Positions 44,175 through 54,883 of a DNA stretch of 64,000 bases are shown piece by piece. Location of the stretch: contig JACRME010000021.1 of NCBI GenBank assembly GCA_016235045.1, positions 26,595 through 90,594 on the forward strand, written 5' to 3'. The notes beneath the pieces are model-generated. The model did no database searches. It had not been told where the DNA came from and saw only the letters and a list, made by a program, of their open reading frames with translations. Numbering within the stretch: the stretch's first letter is position 1; the number at the start of each line of letters is the position of its first letter. Position numbers and translations under genes: made by a program. This DNA is from Nitrosomonadales bacterium. Its GTDB lineage: Bacteria > Pseudomonadota > Gammaproteobacteria > Burkholderiales > Gallionellaceae.

Positions 44175-46529
44175 TTACACTCGCAACTGCGCGCCTTGAC
44201 GTTGCAAAGCCGCAACCAGGCGAGCTATATTTTCTTCAATCTCATTATCAGTCAGAGTCTTTTGAGTATCTTGCAATAACACACGGAATGCAAGGCTTTT
44301 TTTGCTTTGCTCCACGCCTTTGCCGCGGTACACGTCGAATAGTGCCAACTCGACCACATTGGGTGCTTTTTCCGCCTGCATCACGTCCAAAAGCGCCTGA
44401 ACGGTCACATTTTCATCAACCAATACAGCAATATCCCGTCGAACCGGCGGGAATCGCGAGATGTCCGCCAACCGGGGGACGCTGCCCTGGGTCAATGCAG
44501 CCAGTTCGACCTCAAACCACACCACTGCCTGCGGCAAATCATATTGTTGCTGCCATTGCGGGTGCAATTCGCCGATCCAGCCTACGACACGTCCATCCAG
44601 CAGGATGCGCGCCGAACGGCCGGGATGCGAGGCCGGATATGGCGCTGCGTGGAATTCCAGGCGGCGTGGCGCAAACAGGGCTTCGACATCGCCTTTCACG
44701 TCGTAGAAATCCACACCCCGTGCCGGCGAACCCCATTGCTCCGGCAGGACGCCGCCGTAGGCCAATCCGGCAAGGCGCTCGCTTTGCTTATAACTGCCCG
44801 CCTCGGCGGCGAAACAGCCGCCAATCTCGAACAGGCGCACTCGGGGCTGCTTGCGCGCAAGATTGGTACGCAACGCCGCCAGCAGACCACCCAGCAAACT
44901 GCTGCGCATCACACTCATCTGGCTGGCGATGGGATTCTTCAGGGCGATAGGCGCATTGTTGCCGCACAGATCGCGCTCCCAGTCGGCTTCCACGAAGGCA
45001 TAGTTGATGGTTTCCTGATAATCGCGCAACACCATGCTCTGGCGCAGCTTTGCCAGCGGGCGCTGGGACTCGACCTGCGGCAAGATGGTCATGCGCGCCT
45101 GAATCGGGGCCGGCTGGATTTTTTCGTAGCCATGCACGCGCGCAACTTCTTCGATCAGGTCTTCTTCGATGGCGATATCGAAACGGTAGCTGGGCGGCGT
45201 TACCGAGAATTCATCGCCCTTCTGCTGCGACACCATGCCGAGCCGTTTCAATATCTGCGCGATTTCATCGGTCTTCAGTTCCACGCCCAGGACACGATGC
45301 ACGCGCGACGTGCGCAGTTTAACCGGCTGGCGTGCGGGCAGTTCGCCTTGCGCTTCCGTTACCGCGCCCGCCTGCCCCCCGCAGATGTCGAGGATCAATT
45401 GCGTCGCGCGATCCAGCGCTGCTGCCGCAGCGGCAAAATCCACCCCGCGCTCGAACCGATAGGAGGAATCGGAACTGAAGCCAAGCAGGCGCGATTTGCC
45501 GACGATCGCCGCGGGCGAGAAAAACGCGCTTTCGAGGAAAATGTCGGTAGTCGCATTGTCCACTGCGCTGTCAGCACCGCCCATCACGCCCGCCAGCGCG
45601 ACCGGCTTCTTGCCATCGGCGATCACCAGCATGTCCTCTTTCAACGCCACGACTTGCTCGTTCAGCAGTTTCAGGCTCTCGCCATTGCGCGCGAAACGCA
45701 CTTCGATGTCGCCGTTCAATTTGTTCAAATCGAAAGCATGCAGCGGCTGCCCCAGTTCCAGCAGCACGTAGTTGGTCACGTCCACCAGCGCGCTGATACT
45801 GCGCAGGCCGCAACGCTGCAGGCGCTGCACCATCCACACCGGCGTAGCTGCCTTGGCGTTCACGCCGGAAATCGCGCGCCCGCTGTAACGCGGACAGGCG
45901 GCGGATGCGGTTAATTTGACCTTGCGGCTTTGGCTGCCGGCTTGTTTGAAGGAGACTTGCGGAACCGCTTGCAGCGACGCACCCGTTAATGCCGCCACTT
46001 CGCGCGCGATGCCGTTCAGCGACAGGCAATCGCTGCGGTTCGGCGTCAGTTTAAGGGTGATCAGGTGATCGTCCAGATCGAGATGCGCGCGGATGCTTTG
46101 TCCGACGACCGCATCGGCAGCCAGCACCATCAACCCCGCACTTTCCTCGGCCAGACCGAGTTCTTTTTCCGAACACATCATGCCGAAGGAGGCGATGCCG
46201 CGCACCTTGGCTTGTTTGATCTCGATGCCGGGCAACTTGGCACCGACCAGCGCGCATGGTGCTTTCATGCCCACGGTCACGTTTCCGGCACCGCACACGA
46301 TGGTCAGCGGTTCAGCCTGTCCGACATTCACCGTCAGCACGTTCAAGCGGTCAGCATCGGGATGCTTATCTTTAGTCAGCACCTGCGCCACCACGACCTT
46401 CTCGAAAGCCGGAGCGACGGAAGTCATCTCCTCCACTTCCAGCCCAGCCATGGTCAACAGATGCGACAACTCGTCGCTGGTGAGCGAAGGGTTCACGAAG
46501 GTACGCAACCAGGATTCGGAAAATTGCAT
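44175..46529 (-). CDS. pheT: Phenylalanine-tRNA ligase beta subunit
   Basis: The 784-residue protein begins with the EMAP/tRNA-binding domain (MQFSESWLRTFVNPSLTSDELSHLL), followed by B3/B4 editing domain, B5 (HRVLGVELKTDEIAQILKRLG), the catalytic-like core and the C-terminal ferredoxin-type anticodon-binding domain (FPPVRRDIAVLVDENVTVQALL). It forms the alpha2-beta2 PheRS with PheS, whose gene ends one base upstream. Confidence 0.98.
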   Translation of the reverse strand: MQFSESWLRTFVNPSLTSDELSHLLTMAGLEVEEMTSVAPAFEKVVVAQVLTKDKHPDADRLNVLTVNVGQAEPLTIVCGAGNVTVGMKAPCALVGAKLPGIEIKQAKVRGIASFGMMCSEKELGLAEESAGLMVLAADAVVGQSIRAHLDLDDHLITLKLTPNRSDCLSLNGIAREVAALTGASLQAVPQVSFKQAGSQSRKVKLTASAACPRYSGRAISGVNAKAATPVWMVQRLQRCGLRSISALVDVTNYVLLELGQPLHAFDLNKLNGDIEVRFARNGESLKLLNEQVVALKEDMLVIADGKKPVALAGVMGGADSAVDNATTDIFLESAFFSPAAIVGKSRLLGFSSDSSYRFERGVDFAAAAAALDRATQLILDICGGQAGAVTEAQGELPARQPVKLRTSRVHRVLGVELKTDEIAQILKRLGMVSQQKGDEFSVTPPSYRFDIAIEEDLIEEVARVHGYEKIQPAPIQARMTILPQVESQRPLAKLRQSMVLRDYQETINYAFVEADWERDLCGNNAPIALKNPIASQMSVMRSSLLGGLLAALRTNLARKQPRVRLFEIGGCFAAEAGSYKQSERLAGLAYGGVLPEQWGSPARGVDFYDVKGDVEALFAPRRLEFHAAPYPASHPGRSARILLDGRVVGWIGELHPQWQQQYDLPQAVVWFEVELAALTQGSVPRLADISRFPPVRRDIAVLVDENVTVQALLDVMQAEKAPNVVELALFDVYRGKGVEQSKKSLAFRVLLQDTQKTLTDNEIEENIARLVAALQRQGAQLRV

Positions 46530-46530
46530 A

Positions 46531-47544
<1,014 letters not shown>

Positions 47545-47557
47545 TCAGTTTTGAAAC

Positions 47558-47587
47558 AAAAAAAGGAGGCATGACGCCTCCTTTTTT
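47558..47587 (-). terminator. Terminator/attenuator between rplT and pheS
   Basis: Symmetric AAAAAAGGAGGC-GTCAT-GCCTCCTTTTTTT ends 16 bases before the pheS start. Minus-strand AGGAGG in the first arm is followed by CGTC and an ATG (47570-47572), opening a 19-codon frame that begins Met-Pro-Pro-Phe-Phe and overlaps the start of pheS. Translating that frame would melt the hairpin. Whether it is used is unknown. Confidence 0.75.
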
Positions 47588-47601
47588 ATCTAGCGCAATA
47601 T

Positions 47602-47961
47602 TTACGCGCCGAGGCTGGCTTTGGCTTGTGCGACGATCTGCGCGAACGCAGCCTTGTCGAACACGGCCAAATCGGCCAGCACCTTGCGATCGATCTCAAT
47701 CGCGGCTTTCTTCAGGCCGTTCATGAATACGCTGTACGCCATACCCTGCTCGCGTGCAGCCGCATTGATACGGGCGATCCACAGCGTGCGGAACTGGCGC
47801 TTGCGTTGACGACGGTCGCGGTAGGCATATTGACCGGCCTTCATCACCGCTTCCTTGGCGATGCGATAGACGCTGTTGCGACGGCCGCGGTAACCCTTGG
47901 CCTGATCCAGAACCTTCTTATGGCGCGCGCGCGCCGTTACACCACGTTTGACTCTTGGCAT
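47602..47961 (-). CDS. rplT: 50S ribosomal protein L20
   Basis: The 119-residue L20 starts [28 protein letters not shown] and contains [22 protein letters not shown], the family signature. L20 is an early 23S-binding assembly protein. It is 9 bases after rpmI in the infC-rpmI-rplT operon. Confidence 0.99.
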   Translation of the reverse strand: MPRVKRGVTARARHKKVLDQAKGYRGRRNSVYRIAKEAVMKAGQYAYRDRRQRKRQFRTLWIARINAAAREQGMAYSVFMNGLKKAAIEIDRKVLADLAVFDKAAFAQIVAQAKASLGA

Positions 47962-47970
47962 GTTCGCTCC

Positions 47971-48168
47971 TTATGCGTAGGGCAACATGGCGCGCACGGA
48001 CGCCGTGTTGGTTTCATGGACACCGGTAGAGCCGCGCAGTTGGCGCTTGTTCTTGGTGGTTTTCTTGGTGAGGATGTGGCGCTTGAACGCTTGACCGCGC
48101 TTGATGCTGCCACCGGCGCGGACGCTGAAGCGCTTTTTCGCACCGCTCTTGGTTTTCATCTTTGGCAT
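47971..48168 (-). CDS. rpmI: 50S ribosomal protein L35
   Basis: The 65-residue L35 starts [20 protein letters not shown]; the longer in-frame reading to 48234 has no family counterpart. [16 protein letters not shown] is typical. Together with rplT it lies behind infC. Confidence 0.98.
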   Translation of the reverse strand: MPKMKTKSGAKKRFSVRAGGSIKRGQAFKRHILTKKTTKNKRQLRGSTGVHETNTASVRAMLPYA

Positions 48169-48297
48169 AACGACTCCATTTATTTGATGACGCCGGGAGG
48201 TCCCTGACAGGAACGCTTGAAAACCCGGAACCACTTGTGCGGGACTCTTTTTACGACCACCGCAACGGCAAGTCCCTTGCTCCGTTGCAATGCAAAA

Positions 48298-48816
48298 TCA
48301 TTTCCTCTTCGGGCCGAGCACCATCACCATCTGACGGCCTTCCATCTTCGGGAACTGCTCGACCACGCCGTGTTCGTCCAGGTCTGCCTTGATGCGCTCG
48401 ATCAGCTTCATGCCGATCTCCTGGTGCGCCATTTCGCGTCCGCGGAAACGCAAGGTAATCTTGGTCTTGTCGCCGTCGGCCAGGAATTTGATCAGGTTGC
48501 GCAACTTGATGTTGTAGTCGCCTTCGTCCGTTCCCGGGCGAAACTTGATTTCCTTGATCTGAACCTGTTTCTGCTTAAGCTTGGCTTCGTGCTGTTTCTT
48601 GGCTTCCGCGTACTTGAATTTGCCGATATCCATGATCCGGCATACGGGCGGTTCCGCCAAAGGGGCGATCTCCACCAAATCCAGTTCCGCTTCGTCCGCC
48701 ATGCGCAATGCTTCCGCAATTGCCACGACACCAGCCTGCTCTCCCTCCGCGCCGATGAGCCGCACCTGCGGTGCTGTTATCTGCTCATTGATACGCTGCG
48801 ACTTATCTTGTGCTAT
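48298..48816 (-). CDS. infC: Translation initiation factor IF-3, ATA start
   Basis: The 173-residue protein has the complete N-domain ([20 protein letters not shown]), linker and C-domain ([34 protein letters not shown]). The family N terminus can only be reached from the ATA codon at 48814-48816 ([14 protein letters not shown]), with GGAG 8 bases upstream; the first ATG/GTG in frame would delete conserved residues. IF-3 rejects such codons, the basis of its autoregulation in other bacteria. A five-codon frame ATG...TAG overlaps the ATA by one register (CAATAG). It is 21 bases after thrS. Confidence 0.95.
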   Translation of the reverse strand: MAQDKSQRINEQITAPQVRLIGAEGEQAGVVAIAEALRMADEAELDLVEIAPLAEPPVCRIMDIGKFKYAEAKKQHEAKLKQKQVQIKEIKFRPGTDEGDYNIKLRNLIKFLADGDKTKITLRFRGREMAHQEIGMKLIERIKADLDEHGVVEQFPKMEGRQMVMVLGPKRK

Positions 48817-48837
48817 TGGAAATTCTCCATTAAAAAA

Positions 48838-50760
48838 TTAAACCGCACTCTCCGCATGCAGCTCGGTTTGCAAGCGCTGAATCAGCGCCTCCACCGACAT
48901 CTGCCCAAGGTCTTCACCTGTTCGGGATCGCACGGCAACGAGACTTGCAGCCACTTCCTTGTCGCCAATAATTAGCTGGTAAGGCAACTTCTGCAAGCTA
49001 TGTTCGCGTATTTTATAGGTAATCTTCTCGTTGCGCAAATCCGATTGCACGCGGAAGCCGGATGCACGCAAGGTTTCCGCCACTTTCCCGGCATATTCCT
49101 CCTGCGCCTGGGAGATGTTCATCACCACCATCTGCACCGGCGCCAGCCACAAAGGCAGGGCGCCGGCATGGTTTTCCACCAGAATCCCGATGAAACGCTC
49201 CAGCGAACCCAGGATAGCGCGGTGCAGCATCACCGGCACCTTGCGGCTGTTGTCCTCGTCCACGAACTCGGCCCCCAGTCTTCCCGGCATGGAAAAGTCC
49301 ACCTGGATGGTGCCGCACTGCCAGGAACGGCCGATGGCGTCCTTGATGTGGAACTCGATCTTGGGGCCGTAGAACGCGCCCTCGCCCGGCAACTCGACCC
49401 AGCTCAGACCGGAAGCGCGCAAAGCACCGCGCAAGGCTTCTTCGGACTTATCCCAGATTTCGTCTGAGCCGACCCGGCTGTCCGGGCGCAGCGCCAGCTT
49501 GACCACCACGTCGTTGAAGCCGAAATCCTTGTAAACCTTCAACACCAGCGCATTGAACGCGGTCACCTCGGACTCGATCTGGCTTTCGGTACAAAAAATG
49601 TGTCCGTCGTCCTGCACGAAACCGCGCACCCGCATCAGGCCGTGCAAGCCGCCGGACGGCTCGTTGCGGTGACAGGAGCCAAACTCGCCGTAGCGCAGCG
49701 GCAGTTCGCGATAGGAACGCAGATCGGCGTTGAACACCTGGATGTGGCCGGGGCAATTCATCGGCTTGATCGCGTATTCGTGTTTTTCCGACTCGGTGGT
49801 GAACATGTTGGCCTTGAAGTGTTCCCAGTGGCCGGATTTTTCCCATAGCACGCGGTCGATGATCTGCGGGCAGCGGACTTCCTGATAACCGTTATCCAGA
49901 TAGACGCGGCGCATGTACTGCTCGACCACCTGCCATACCGCCCAGCCCTTGGGGTGCCAGAACACCATACCCGGCGCTTCGTCCTGCATGTGGAACAGGT
50001 CGAGCAATTTGCCGATCTTGCGGTGGTCGCGCTTCTCCGCCTCTTCCAGACGGGTCAGGTAGGCATCCAGGTCTTCCTTCTTGGCCCAAGCTGTGCCGTA
50101 GATGCGCTGCAGCATCTCGTTCTTCGAGTCGCCGCGCCAATAAGCGCCGGCCACCTTCATCAACTTGAATGCCTTCAGCTTGCCGGTCGACGGCACGTGC
50201 GGGCCGCGGCATAGGTCTGTGAACTCGCCTTCGCTGTACAGCGAAACGTCCTGATCGGCCGGGATCGACTCGATGATCTCGGCCTTGTACTTTTCGCCGA
50301 TGGACTTGAAATAGGCTACCGCCTCGTCGCGCGGCAATACCTTGCGCGTCACCGGCAGGTCTTTCTTGGCCAACTCCGCCATGCGTTTTTCAATCGCCGT
50401 CAGGTCTTCCGGCGTAAACGGGCGCGAATAGGCAAAATCGTAATAAAAGCCGTTCTCGATCACCGGACCAATGGTCACCTGCGCCTCGGGAAACAGTTCC
50501 TTAACCGCATAGGCCAGCAAGTGTGCCGTGGAATGGCGGATCAGGTCGATGCCATCCTCGTCCTTGTCGGTGATGATGGCCAGCTTGGCATCGGCAGAAA
50601 TCAGGTGCGAGGTATCTACCAGCGTCCCGTCCACCTTGCCTGCCAGCGCGGCACGCGCCAAGCCGGCACCGATGCTCTGCGCGACTTCGGCAACAGTCAC
50701 AGGATTGGGATAACTGCGTTGCGAACCATCCGGTAAGGTAATGACAGGCATTTTATTCAC
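48838..50760 (-). CDS. thrS: Threonine-tRNA ligase
   Basis: The 640-residue class II synthetase has TGS ([14 protein letters not shown]), editing domain ([33 protein letters not shown]), catalytic core with zinc ligands ([13 protein letters not shown]) and motif 2 ([20 protein letters not shown]), and the anticodon-binding domain. It heads the thrS-infC-rpmI-rplT-pheST-ihfA block. A terminator-like hairpin lies in its leader 4-32 bases upstream. Confidence 0.98.
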   Translation of the reverse strand: MNKMPVITLPDGSQRSYPNPVTVAEVAQSIGAGLARAALAGKVDGTLVDTSHLISADAKLAIITDKDEDGIDLIRHSTAHLLAYAVKELFPEAQVTIGPVIENGFYYDFAYSRPFTPEDLTAIEKRMAELAKKDLPVTRKVLPRDEAVAYFKSIGEKYKAEIIESIPADQDVSLYSEGEFTDLCRGPHVPSTGKLKAFKLMKVAGAYWRGDSKNEMLQRIYGTAWAKKEDLDAYLTRLEEAEKRDHRKIGKLLDLFHMQDEAPGMVFWHPKGWAVWQVVEQYMRRVYLDNGYQEVRCPQIIDRVLWEKSGHWEHFKANMFTTESEKHEYAIKPMNCPGHIQVFNADLRSYRELPLRYGEFGSCHRNEPSGGLHGLMRVRGFVQDDGHIFCTESQIESEVTAFNALVLKVYKDFGFNDVVVKLALRPDSRVGSDEIWDKSEEALRGALRASGLSWVELPGEGAFYGPKIEFHIKDAIGRSWQCGTIQVDFSMPGRLGAEFVDEDNSRKVPVMLHRAILGSLERFIGILVENHAGALPLWLAPVQMVVMNISQAQEEYAGKVAETLRASGFRVQSDLRNEKITYKIREHSLQKLPYQLIIGDKEVAASLVAVRSRTGEDLGQMSVEALIQRLQTELHAESAV

Positions 50761-50764
50761 TCTG

Positions 50765-50792
50765 CTAAAAACAAATGCGGCGAACGCCGCAC
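50765..50792 (-). terminator. Terminator-like hairpin in the thrS leader
   Basis: Minus-strand TGCGGCG-TTCGCCGCA hairpin (50776-50791) is followed by TTTGTTTTTAG and the thrS start within a few bases. A second hairpin, GGCGCAGGGTGCGCC (50806-50820), stands upstream. The pair could be attenuator and anti-terminator or a translation operator. Confidence 0.6.
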
Positions 50793-50832
50793 TTCACATT
50801 TCAAAGGCGCACCCTGCGCCAAACGGGCGCGC

Positions 50833-50861
50833 AGTATAGCGCAAGTCACTCCACTATCGAA
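50833..50861 (-). promoter_or_regulatory. Possible thrS promoter
   Basis: Minus-strand TATACT (50833-50838) is a good -10 about 75 bases before thrS. The -35 position (50856-50861, TTCGAT) is weak. Confidence 0.4.
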
Positions 50862-50874
50862 CCCTATTCCAAGA

Positions 50875-51189
50875 TCACGCCAGCATTTCAAGCAACACTG
50901 GATGCCACTTTGCCAAGTCGACCTCGCCCATTTTTCCGGCCAAGCGGCGCTTATCCACCGAACGCAATTGATCGAGCAGGATGCGGGCAGATTTGCCTGC
51001 GAATTTGACTTCCGGGCGGCAACCAAGCGGTTGTCCCTGGCTGGTGAGTGGGGCGATGATCACGCGCGGCAATGCGGCGTTCATGTCGTCGGGCGAGACG
51101 ATTAATGCGGGGCGTGTTTTCTTGATTTCGGTGACGATGGTTGGGTCGAGGTTGACCCAATATACCTCGCCGCGCTTTACCACACCCAC
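50875..51189 (-). CDS. MazF/PemK-family endoribonuclease toxin
   Basis: A 104-residue protein of the PemK/MazF fold: VKRGEVYWVNLDPTIVTEIKKTRPALIVS, then VIIAPLTSQGQP, and RILLDQLRSVDKRRL, holding the conserved Arg and Thr/Ser of the active site. It cleaves mRNA in characterised relatives. Its start overlaps the preceding AbrB-type gene by 13 bases, a standard antitoxin-toxin order. Confidence 0.93.
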   Translation of the reverse strand: MGVVKRGEVYWVNLDPTIVTEIKKTRPALIVSPDDMNAALPRVIIAPLTSQGQPLGCRPEVKFAGKSARILLDQLRSVDKRRLAGKMGEVDLAKWHPVLLEMLA

Positions 51190-51413
51190 TCCTCCCCCCC
51201 TTCGTCTATAGGCAAGATTGCAAGCGGTTCGGCATCGGTTTCCGGCAGATAACCTGTGAACCAGTCGGCACGGGGAGCGTTGATAGGGGCGATCACCAAA
51301 TTTTTACCTTCCAATCGAATATCCACTTCTTCGCCCATTTCGCATGCAGCCAGAAGCGCTGCCGGAATGATGACCCCGCGGGAATTTCCCACTTTTCTCA
51401 AATTGGTACGCAT
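51177..51413 (-). CDS. AbrB/MazE-family antitoxin
   Basis: A 78-residue protein with the SpoVT-AbrB N-terminal swapped-hairpin (MRTNLRKVGNSRGVIIPAAL, EEVDIRLEGKNLVIAP) and an acidic C-terminal tail likely to bind the toxin. GGAG stands six bases before the chosen ATG. It overlaps the toxin gene. A promoter containing a TGTTATAACA palindrome lies upstream. Confidence 0.92.
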   Translation of the reverse strand: MRTNLRKVGNSRGVIIPAALLAACEMGEEVDIRLEGKNLVIAPINAPRADWFTGYLPETDAEPLAILPIDEGGEEWVW

Positions 51414-51443
51414 GACCTTCTCCAAAACGCAATGTGGTAACTA

Positions 51444-51472
51444 TGTTATAACACGCTTCATCAACAAAGCAA
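51444..51472 (-). promoter_or_regulatory. Promoter of the MazEF-like pair with palindrome
   Basis: Minus-strand TTGCTT (51467-51472) and TATAAC (51445-51450) have 16-base spacing. TGTTATAACA (51444-51453) is a perfect palindrome over the -10, a possible MazE-type operator. Confidence 0.5.
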
Positions 51473-51498
51473 GGGGTGCTTTGCGGCTCGACATCAGT

Positions 51499-52281
51499 TC
51501 ACTCCACCATGCCGAGATAGGCGATCAGCGCATCCAGGGTGAAAACGAACAGCAGGCTTTGCAGCACGGCCTTGATGGCGACCTTGGGCACTTCGGTCAC
51601 CGAAGGCTGGGCCTGCATGCCGTTGTAGCAGGAGATGGTGGAGATGGCCAGGCCGAACAGGCAGCCCTTGAAGGCAACCACGGCGAATTCGGACAATTTG
51701 ACGGTTTGCAGGAAGCGTCCAACCTGATCGAGGTAGGACACGTTCTGGAACATGGCGCTGACTGCCAGCCCGCCGCCGATGGCAACGACCTGGAAATAGA
51801 TGGTGAGCGCCAGTACGGCCAGCGTCACCCCGGCAATGCGCGGTACCAGCAGGTAATCGTCCGGCGGAATGCCCATGCGGCTGAGACTGGTCATCTCGTG
51901 GCGCGTCTTCATCAGCGCCAGTTCGGAAGCGATGGCGGAACTGCTGCGCGCGATGATGATGATGGCGGCAAACAGCGGGCCGACTTCGCGCACCACGGTC
52001 CAGATCAATATCTTCACGGTCAGTTCGCTGTTCCCGCCGACCAGCGACGTGATCTGGGTGATCACCAGCGCGCCGCTCAGCAGACCGAACACGGCAACGA
52101 TGCGCAAGGCTTCGACTCCGGTGAAAAAGATTTGCCGGTGAAACACGGCGTTGACCGGGGCAATGCGCAACACGCGCAGATGGGTCGAGGCATACCACAG
52201 CAACTTGAAACAGCCGATCACCGTCTGGCGCATCCGCACCATCTTCAGCCATTCGATGAATTTCGGCCAGAAGGCAAGCAT
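51499..52281 (-). CDS. mlaE: MlaE-family ABC transporter permease
   Basis: A 260-residue inner-membrane protein with the MlaE/YrbE pattern: five to six helices, REVGPLFAAIIIIARSSSAIASELALMKTRHEMTSL-type conserved loop, and YLLVPRIAGVTLAVLALTIY. These permeases work with MlaF (ATPase) and MlaD (MCE) in lipid movement between membranes. It overlaps the cyclase stop by one base (TGATG) and is the last gene of a five-gene operon. The start is set at the ATG at 52279-52281; longer readings enter the cyclase gene. Confidence 0.93.
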   Translation of the reverse strand: MLAFWPKFIEWLKMVRMRQTVIGCFKLLWYASTHLRVLRIAPVNAVFHRQIFFTGVEALRIVAVFGLLSGALVITQITSLVGGNSELTVKILIWTVVREVGPLFAAIIIIARSSSAIASELALMKTRHEMTSLSRMGIPPDDYLLVPRIAGVTLAVLALTIYFQVVAIGGGLAVSAMFQNVSYLDQVGRFLQTVKLSEFAVVAFKGCLFGLAISTISCYNGMQAQPSVTEVPKVAIKAVLQSLLFVFTLDALIAYLGMVE

Positions 52282-54068
52282 CACTTTTCGGCCAGCAGCG
52301 GCGGGTTCCAACCGAACACATGCAGCGGGACGCCTTTGACGGATTGCTCGCCGCAATCATCCAGGCCGCCCGAATGTTCCACCGCCTTCGCTACTTCGGC
52401 AGAGCACACGACGGGATACTGGAGTGTCCTGGTCAATTCTTCCAGCCTGGCGGTCAGGCTCACCACATCGCCAATGACCGTGTATTCATGGCGCAACTTC
52501 GATCCGATATTGCCGATGACCGCCTCACCCATATGCAGTGCGATGCCGATCTCGATGGGCGCCATCCCCTGTTCCCGCAACCGCGCATTGACCAGGCGCA
52601 GGCGCAGCAACATTTCCTGCGCCGCCTCGAGCGCGTTCTTTTCCGGACATTCCAGCACTTGCGGCGCACCGAAGAAAGCCATGACGCCATCGCCGATGAA
52701 CTTGTCCACCGTGCCCCGATGCTGGTGGATCGCCACGGTCATTTCGGAGAAATAATCGTTGAGCAGGGCGACCACTTCTTTTGCCGGCTGCTTCTCGCTG
52801 CGTTCGCTGAAACCGTGAATGTCGGCGAACAGGATGCACAGCCGGGCGCGCGTTCCCTCCAGGCCGGAATGGATGCTGCCTGCCATGATCTCCTGCAGCA
52901 CTTCCTGGCTGACATAGCTGCCGAAGGTGTCGCGCAACCAGTGGCGTTTCTGCACTTGCAGGACGCCTCCATAGAGCAGGCGCGCAAAAAAGGCGAATAC
53001 CCCGGCGTACACAATGCCGCCCACGGGCAGATACAAGCCCGCCCCCAACTGCCAAGCGGAAATCTGGAACATCAAAAACGGAAAGGCGATCAGTGCGGCA
53101 AGCTTGACCCAACTGAAGCGTCCCAGCCAGAACAATGCCGCGAGCACAGTCAGCATTCCCACCGCAAAATCGCTTGCTTCGCGTATCAAGCCGCCGCCCA
53201 GCATCGAGCGCAATATCTGCGCCTGCATCAATACACCGGGAACGCGCAGCTTGAGCGGATCCCACGCTGCCAACGGAACGGGCGCCCTGACGCGGTCGCC
53301 AAACCTGGACACCACTCCCAACAGCACCGGCTTGCCGCCGAAAGTGCCGGCCAGTTGCCCGGCGTTGCCCTGCTGCTGCCATTCCAGCACCTTGAGGAAA
53401 GGGACGTATTCGAATTTATCGCCGGCGCTGAAATCCACCAGCCCGATTCCGGGATTCGCCTGACCCAGGTGTGCCGCCATCTTTTCGACCAGCATGGTAC
53501 CGCGCGCATTCACCGTACAGCGGTTGGGATCGAAGCGACGCACCACGCCGCCTTCATCCGGACAAACCACGACCGACGCCAATGCATCCGCTCCCGCTGC
53601 GGAAACATAGGGGGCATGAACCGGACGGAACGCGCCGCTCTCGTCCAGCATCTGCGCCAGCACCAGCGGAGTGTGTGCTTTCAGTTCCCGCAGCCCTTGC
53701 ACCAGGCTCTGGTCGTATTGCGGAATGAGGAATTGGTAGGAGCGTTCCGGCAGGGCGATGTCCAGGCCCAGCACGGCGGGCCTGGCTGTCGCCATCGCAT
53801 CCAGAAATTTGCCGAGGTGCGGATGCCACAGGGCAAAGGGTTCCTTCAGCACCTTGGTGGCTTCCTCATCGATGCCTACGACAACGACATCGTTCTGCAG
53901 GCGATGCACATCGTGCCGATGCATCCGGACAAATTGCCGGTCCAAAAGCGCAAGGCTCAACTGCTCGCCAACTTGAAACAAATGCAGCAGCAACGCGACC
54001 AGCAAACAGAATCCCAGCCCCAACAGGGAATGTACTTTCGGGTCGTTCAGCCGCTTCAACGCTTCCAT
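52281..54068 (-). CDS. CHASE2 adenylate/guanylate cyclase
   Basis: A 595-residue membrane protein: one helix (about residues 14-34), a periplasmic CHASE2 sensor (about 40-310), three helices (about 315-390) and a class III nucleotide cyclase domain (about 415-590). The cyclase has metal-binding Asp in ILFADIHGFSE and VDKFIGDGVMAFFG and the conserved EYTVIGDVVSLTARLEEL. The motifs look catalytically complete; the EYTVIGD segment is common in adenylate cyclases, so cAMP is favoured but not proved. It sits between a TPR lipoprotein and the MlaE permease, 7 and -1 bases away, an unusual partner for MCE transport genes. Confidence 0.94.
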   Translation of the reverse strand: MEALKRLNDPKVHSLLGLGFCLLVALLLHLFQVGEQLSLALLDRQFVRMHRHDVHRLQNDVVVVGIDEEATKVLKEPFALWHPHLGKFLDAMATARPAVLGLDIALPERSYQFLIPQYDQSLVQGLRELKAHTPLVLAQMLDESGAFRPVHAPYVSAAGADALASVVVCPDEGGVVRRFDPNRCTVNARGTMLVEKMAAHLGQANPGIGLVDFSAGDKFEYVPFLKVLEWQQQGNAGQLAGTFGGKPVLLGVVSRFGDRVRAPVPLAAWDPLKLRVPGVLMQAQILRSMLGGGLIREASDFAVGMLTVLAALFWLGRFSWVKLAALIAFPFLMFQISAWQLGAGLYLPVGGIVYAGVFAFFARLLYGGVLQVQKRHWLRDTFGSYVSQEVLQEIMAGSIHSGLEGTRARLCILFADIHGFSERSEKQPAKEVVALLNDYFSEMTVAIHQHRGTVDKFIGDGVMAFFGAPQVLECPEKNALEAAQEMLLRLRLVNARLREQGMAPIEIGIALHMGEAVIGNIGSKLRHEYTVIGDVVSLTARLEELTRTLQYPVVCSAEVAKAVEHSGGLDDCGEQSVKGVPLHVFGWNPPLLAEK

Positions 54069-54075
54069 CGCGGCC

Positions 54076-54873
54076 TCACTTCACCGCAGTCGCGGCGATG
54101 CGCGCCGCGCGGTCGCGGAATTGCGCGGCCTGCTCGACACGGCCCGATTTCTCATGGGCCTGCGCCGACAGCAGCAAATCCTGGCGAATCTTTTCCGGCA
54201 AGCCCAGCGACTTGTCGATGACCAGCGCCTCTTCCAGCAGGCGCAGCGCGCTGTCGTTTTCGTTCTTGAGCAACCTGGCCGAAGCCGCGAGCCGCAGTGC
54301 GTTGGCGTATTCGAGCGGCGATTCCCCCTTATTCGCCGCGGCGGCGCGTTCGCTCCAGTACAGCGCTTGCTCTGCATCCTTCTCATGCAGGGCAATGCTG
54401 GCGCGGGCATTGTCGATCACGCCGGCGAGGAGGCAATCCGTTGTGCACCAGGCTGCCGCCTTGTCCGCCCAGATCGTTGCGCCCGCCACATCGCCATCCT
54501 GCAGGCGCAACAAAGACTTTTGCACTGCGGCAGCGGCCAGATGCTGTGGAGCATACTGAAGCGACTTGTCTTCCAGCAGGCTGTCCAGAAAGCGCTGTGA
54601 CAGCGCACTATTTCCCAGAACCTGATTCACCTTGGCCAGATTGAGCATATTGATCGCGATACCGTTCACATTCTCGACCGCGACATCCAGTTGCAATGCG
54701 TTCTCGTAGAAAGCGGCGGCTACCTGATATTCGCCGCGCTGGTAAGCGCGCTGGGCGCGCTGATTGAACTCGGTAGCCTGTTCCTGCCTTGCACTGCGCG
54801 TCTCCTCCACGTGGCCGCACGCAGCCAACAGTCCGATGCTGCACAAGAGAGAAATGGCTAACCGGAAACCCAT
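54076..54873 (-). CDS. TPR-like repeat lipoprotein
   Basis: A 265-residue protein with a lipoprotein signal (MGFRLAISLLCSIGLLAAC; Cys19). The rest is helical pairs of TPR type (AYQRGEYQVAAAFYENALQLD; AEQALYWSERAAAANKGESP; NENDSALRLLEEALVIDKS). It probably faces the periplasm as a scaffold. The start is chosen at 54873 because it follows the MlaD stop and a GGGGGG ribosome-binding site. It replaces the MlaC/MlaB-type partner seen in standard Mla operons. Confidence 0.88.
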   Translation of the reverse strand: MGFRLAISLLCSIGLLAACGHVEETRSARQEQATEFNQRAQRAYQRGEYQVAAAFYENALQLDVAVENVNGIAINMLNLAKVNQVLGNSALSQRFLDSLLEDKSLQYAPQHLAAAAVQKSLLRLQDGDVAGATIWADKAAAWCTTDCLLAGVIDNARASIALHEKDAEQALYWSERAAAANKGESPLEYANALRLAASARLLKNENDSALRLLEEALVIDKSLGLPEKIRQDLLLSAQAHEKSGRVEQAAQFRDRAARIAATAVK

Positions 54874-54883
54874 GCGCCCCCCG

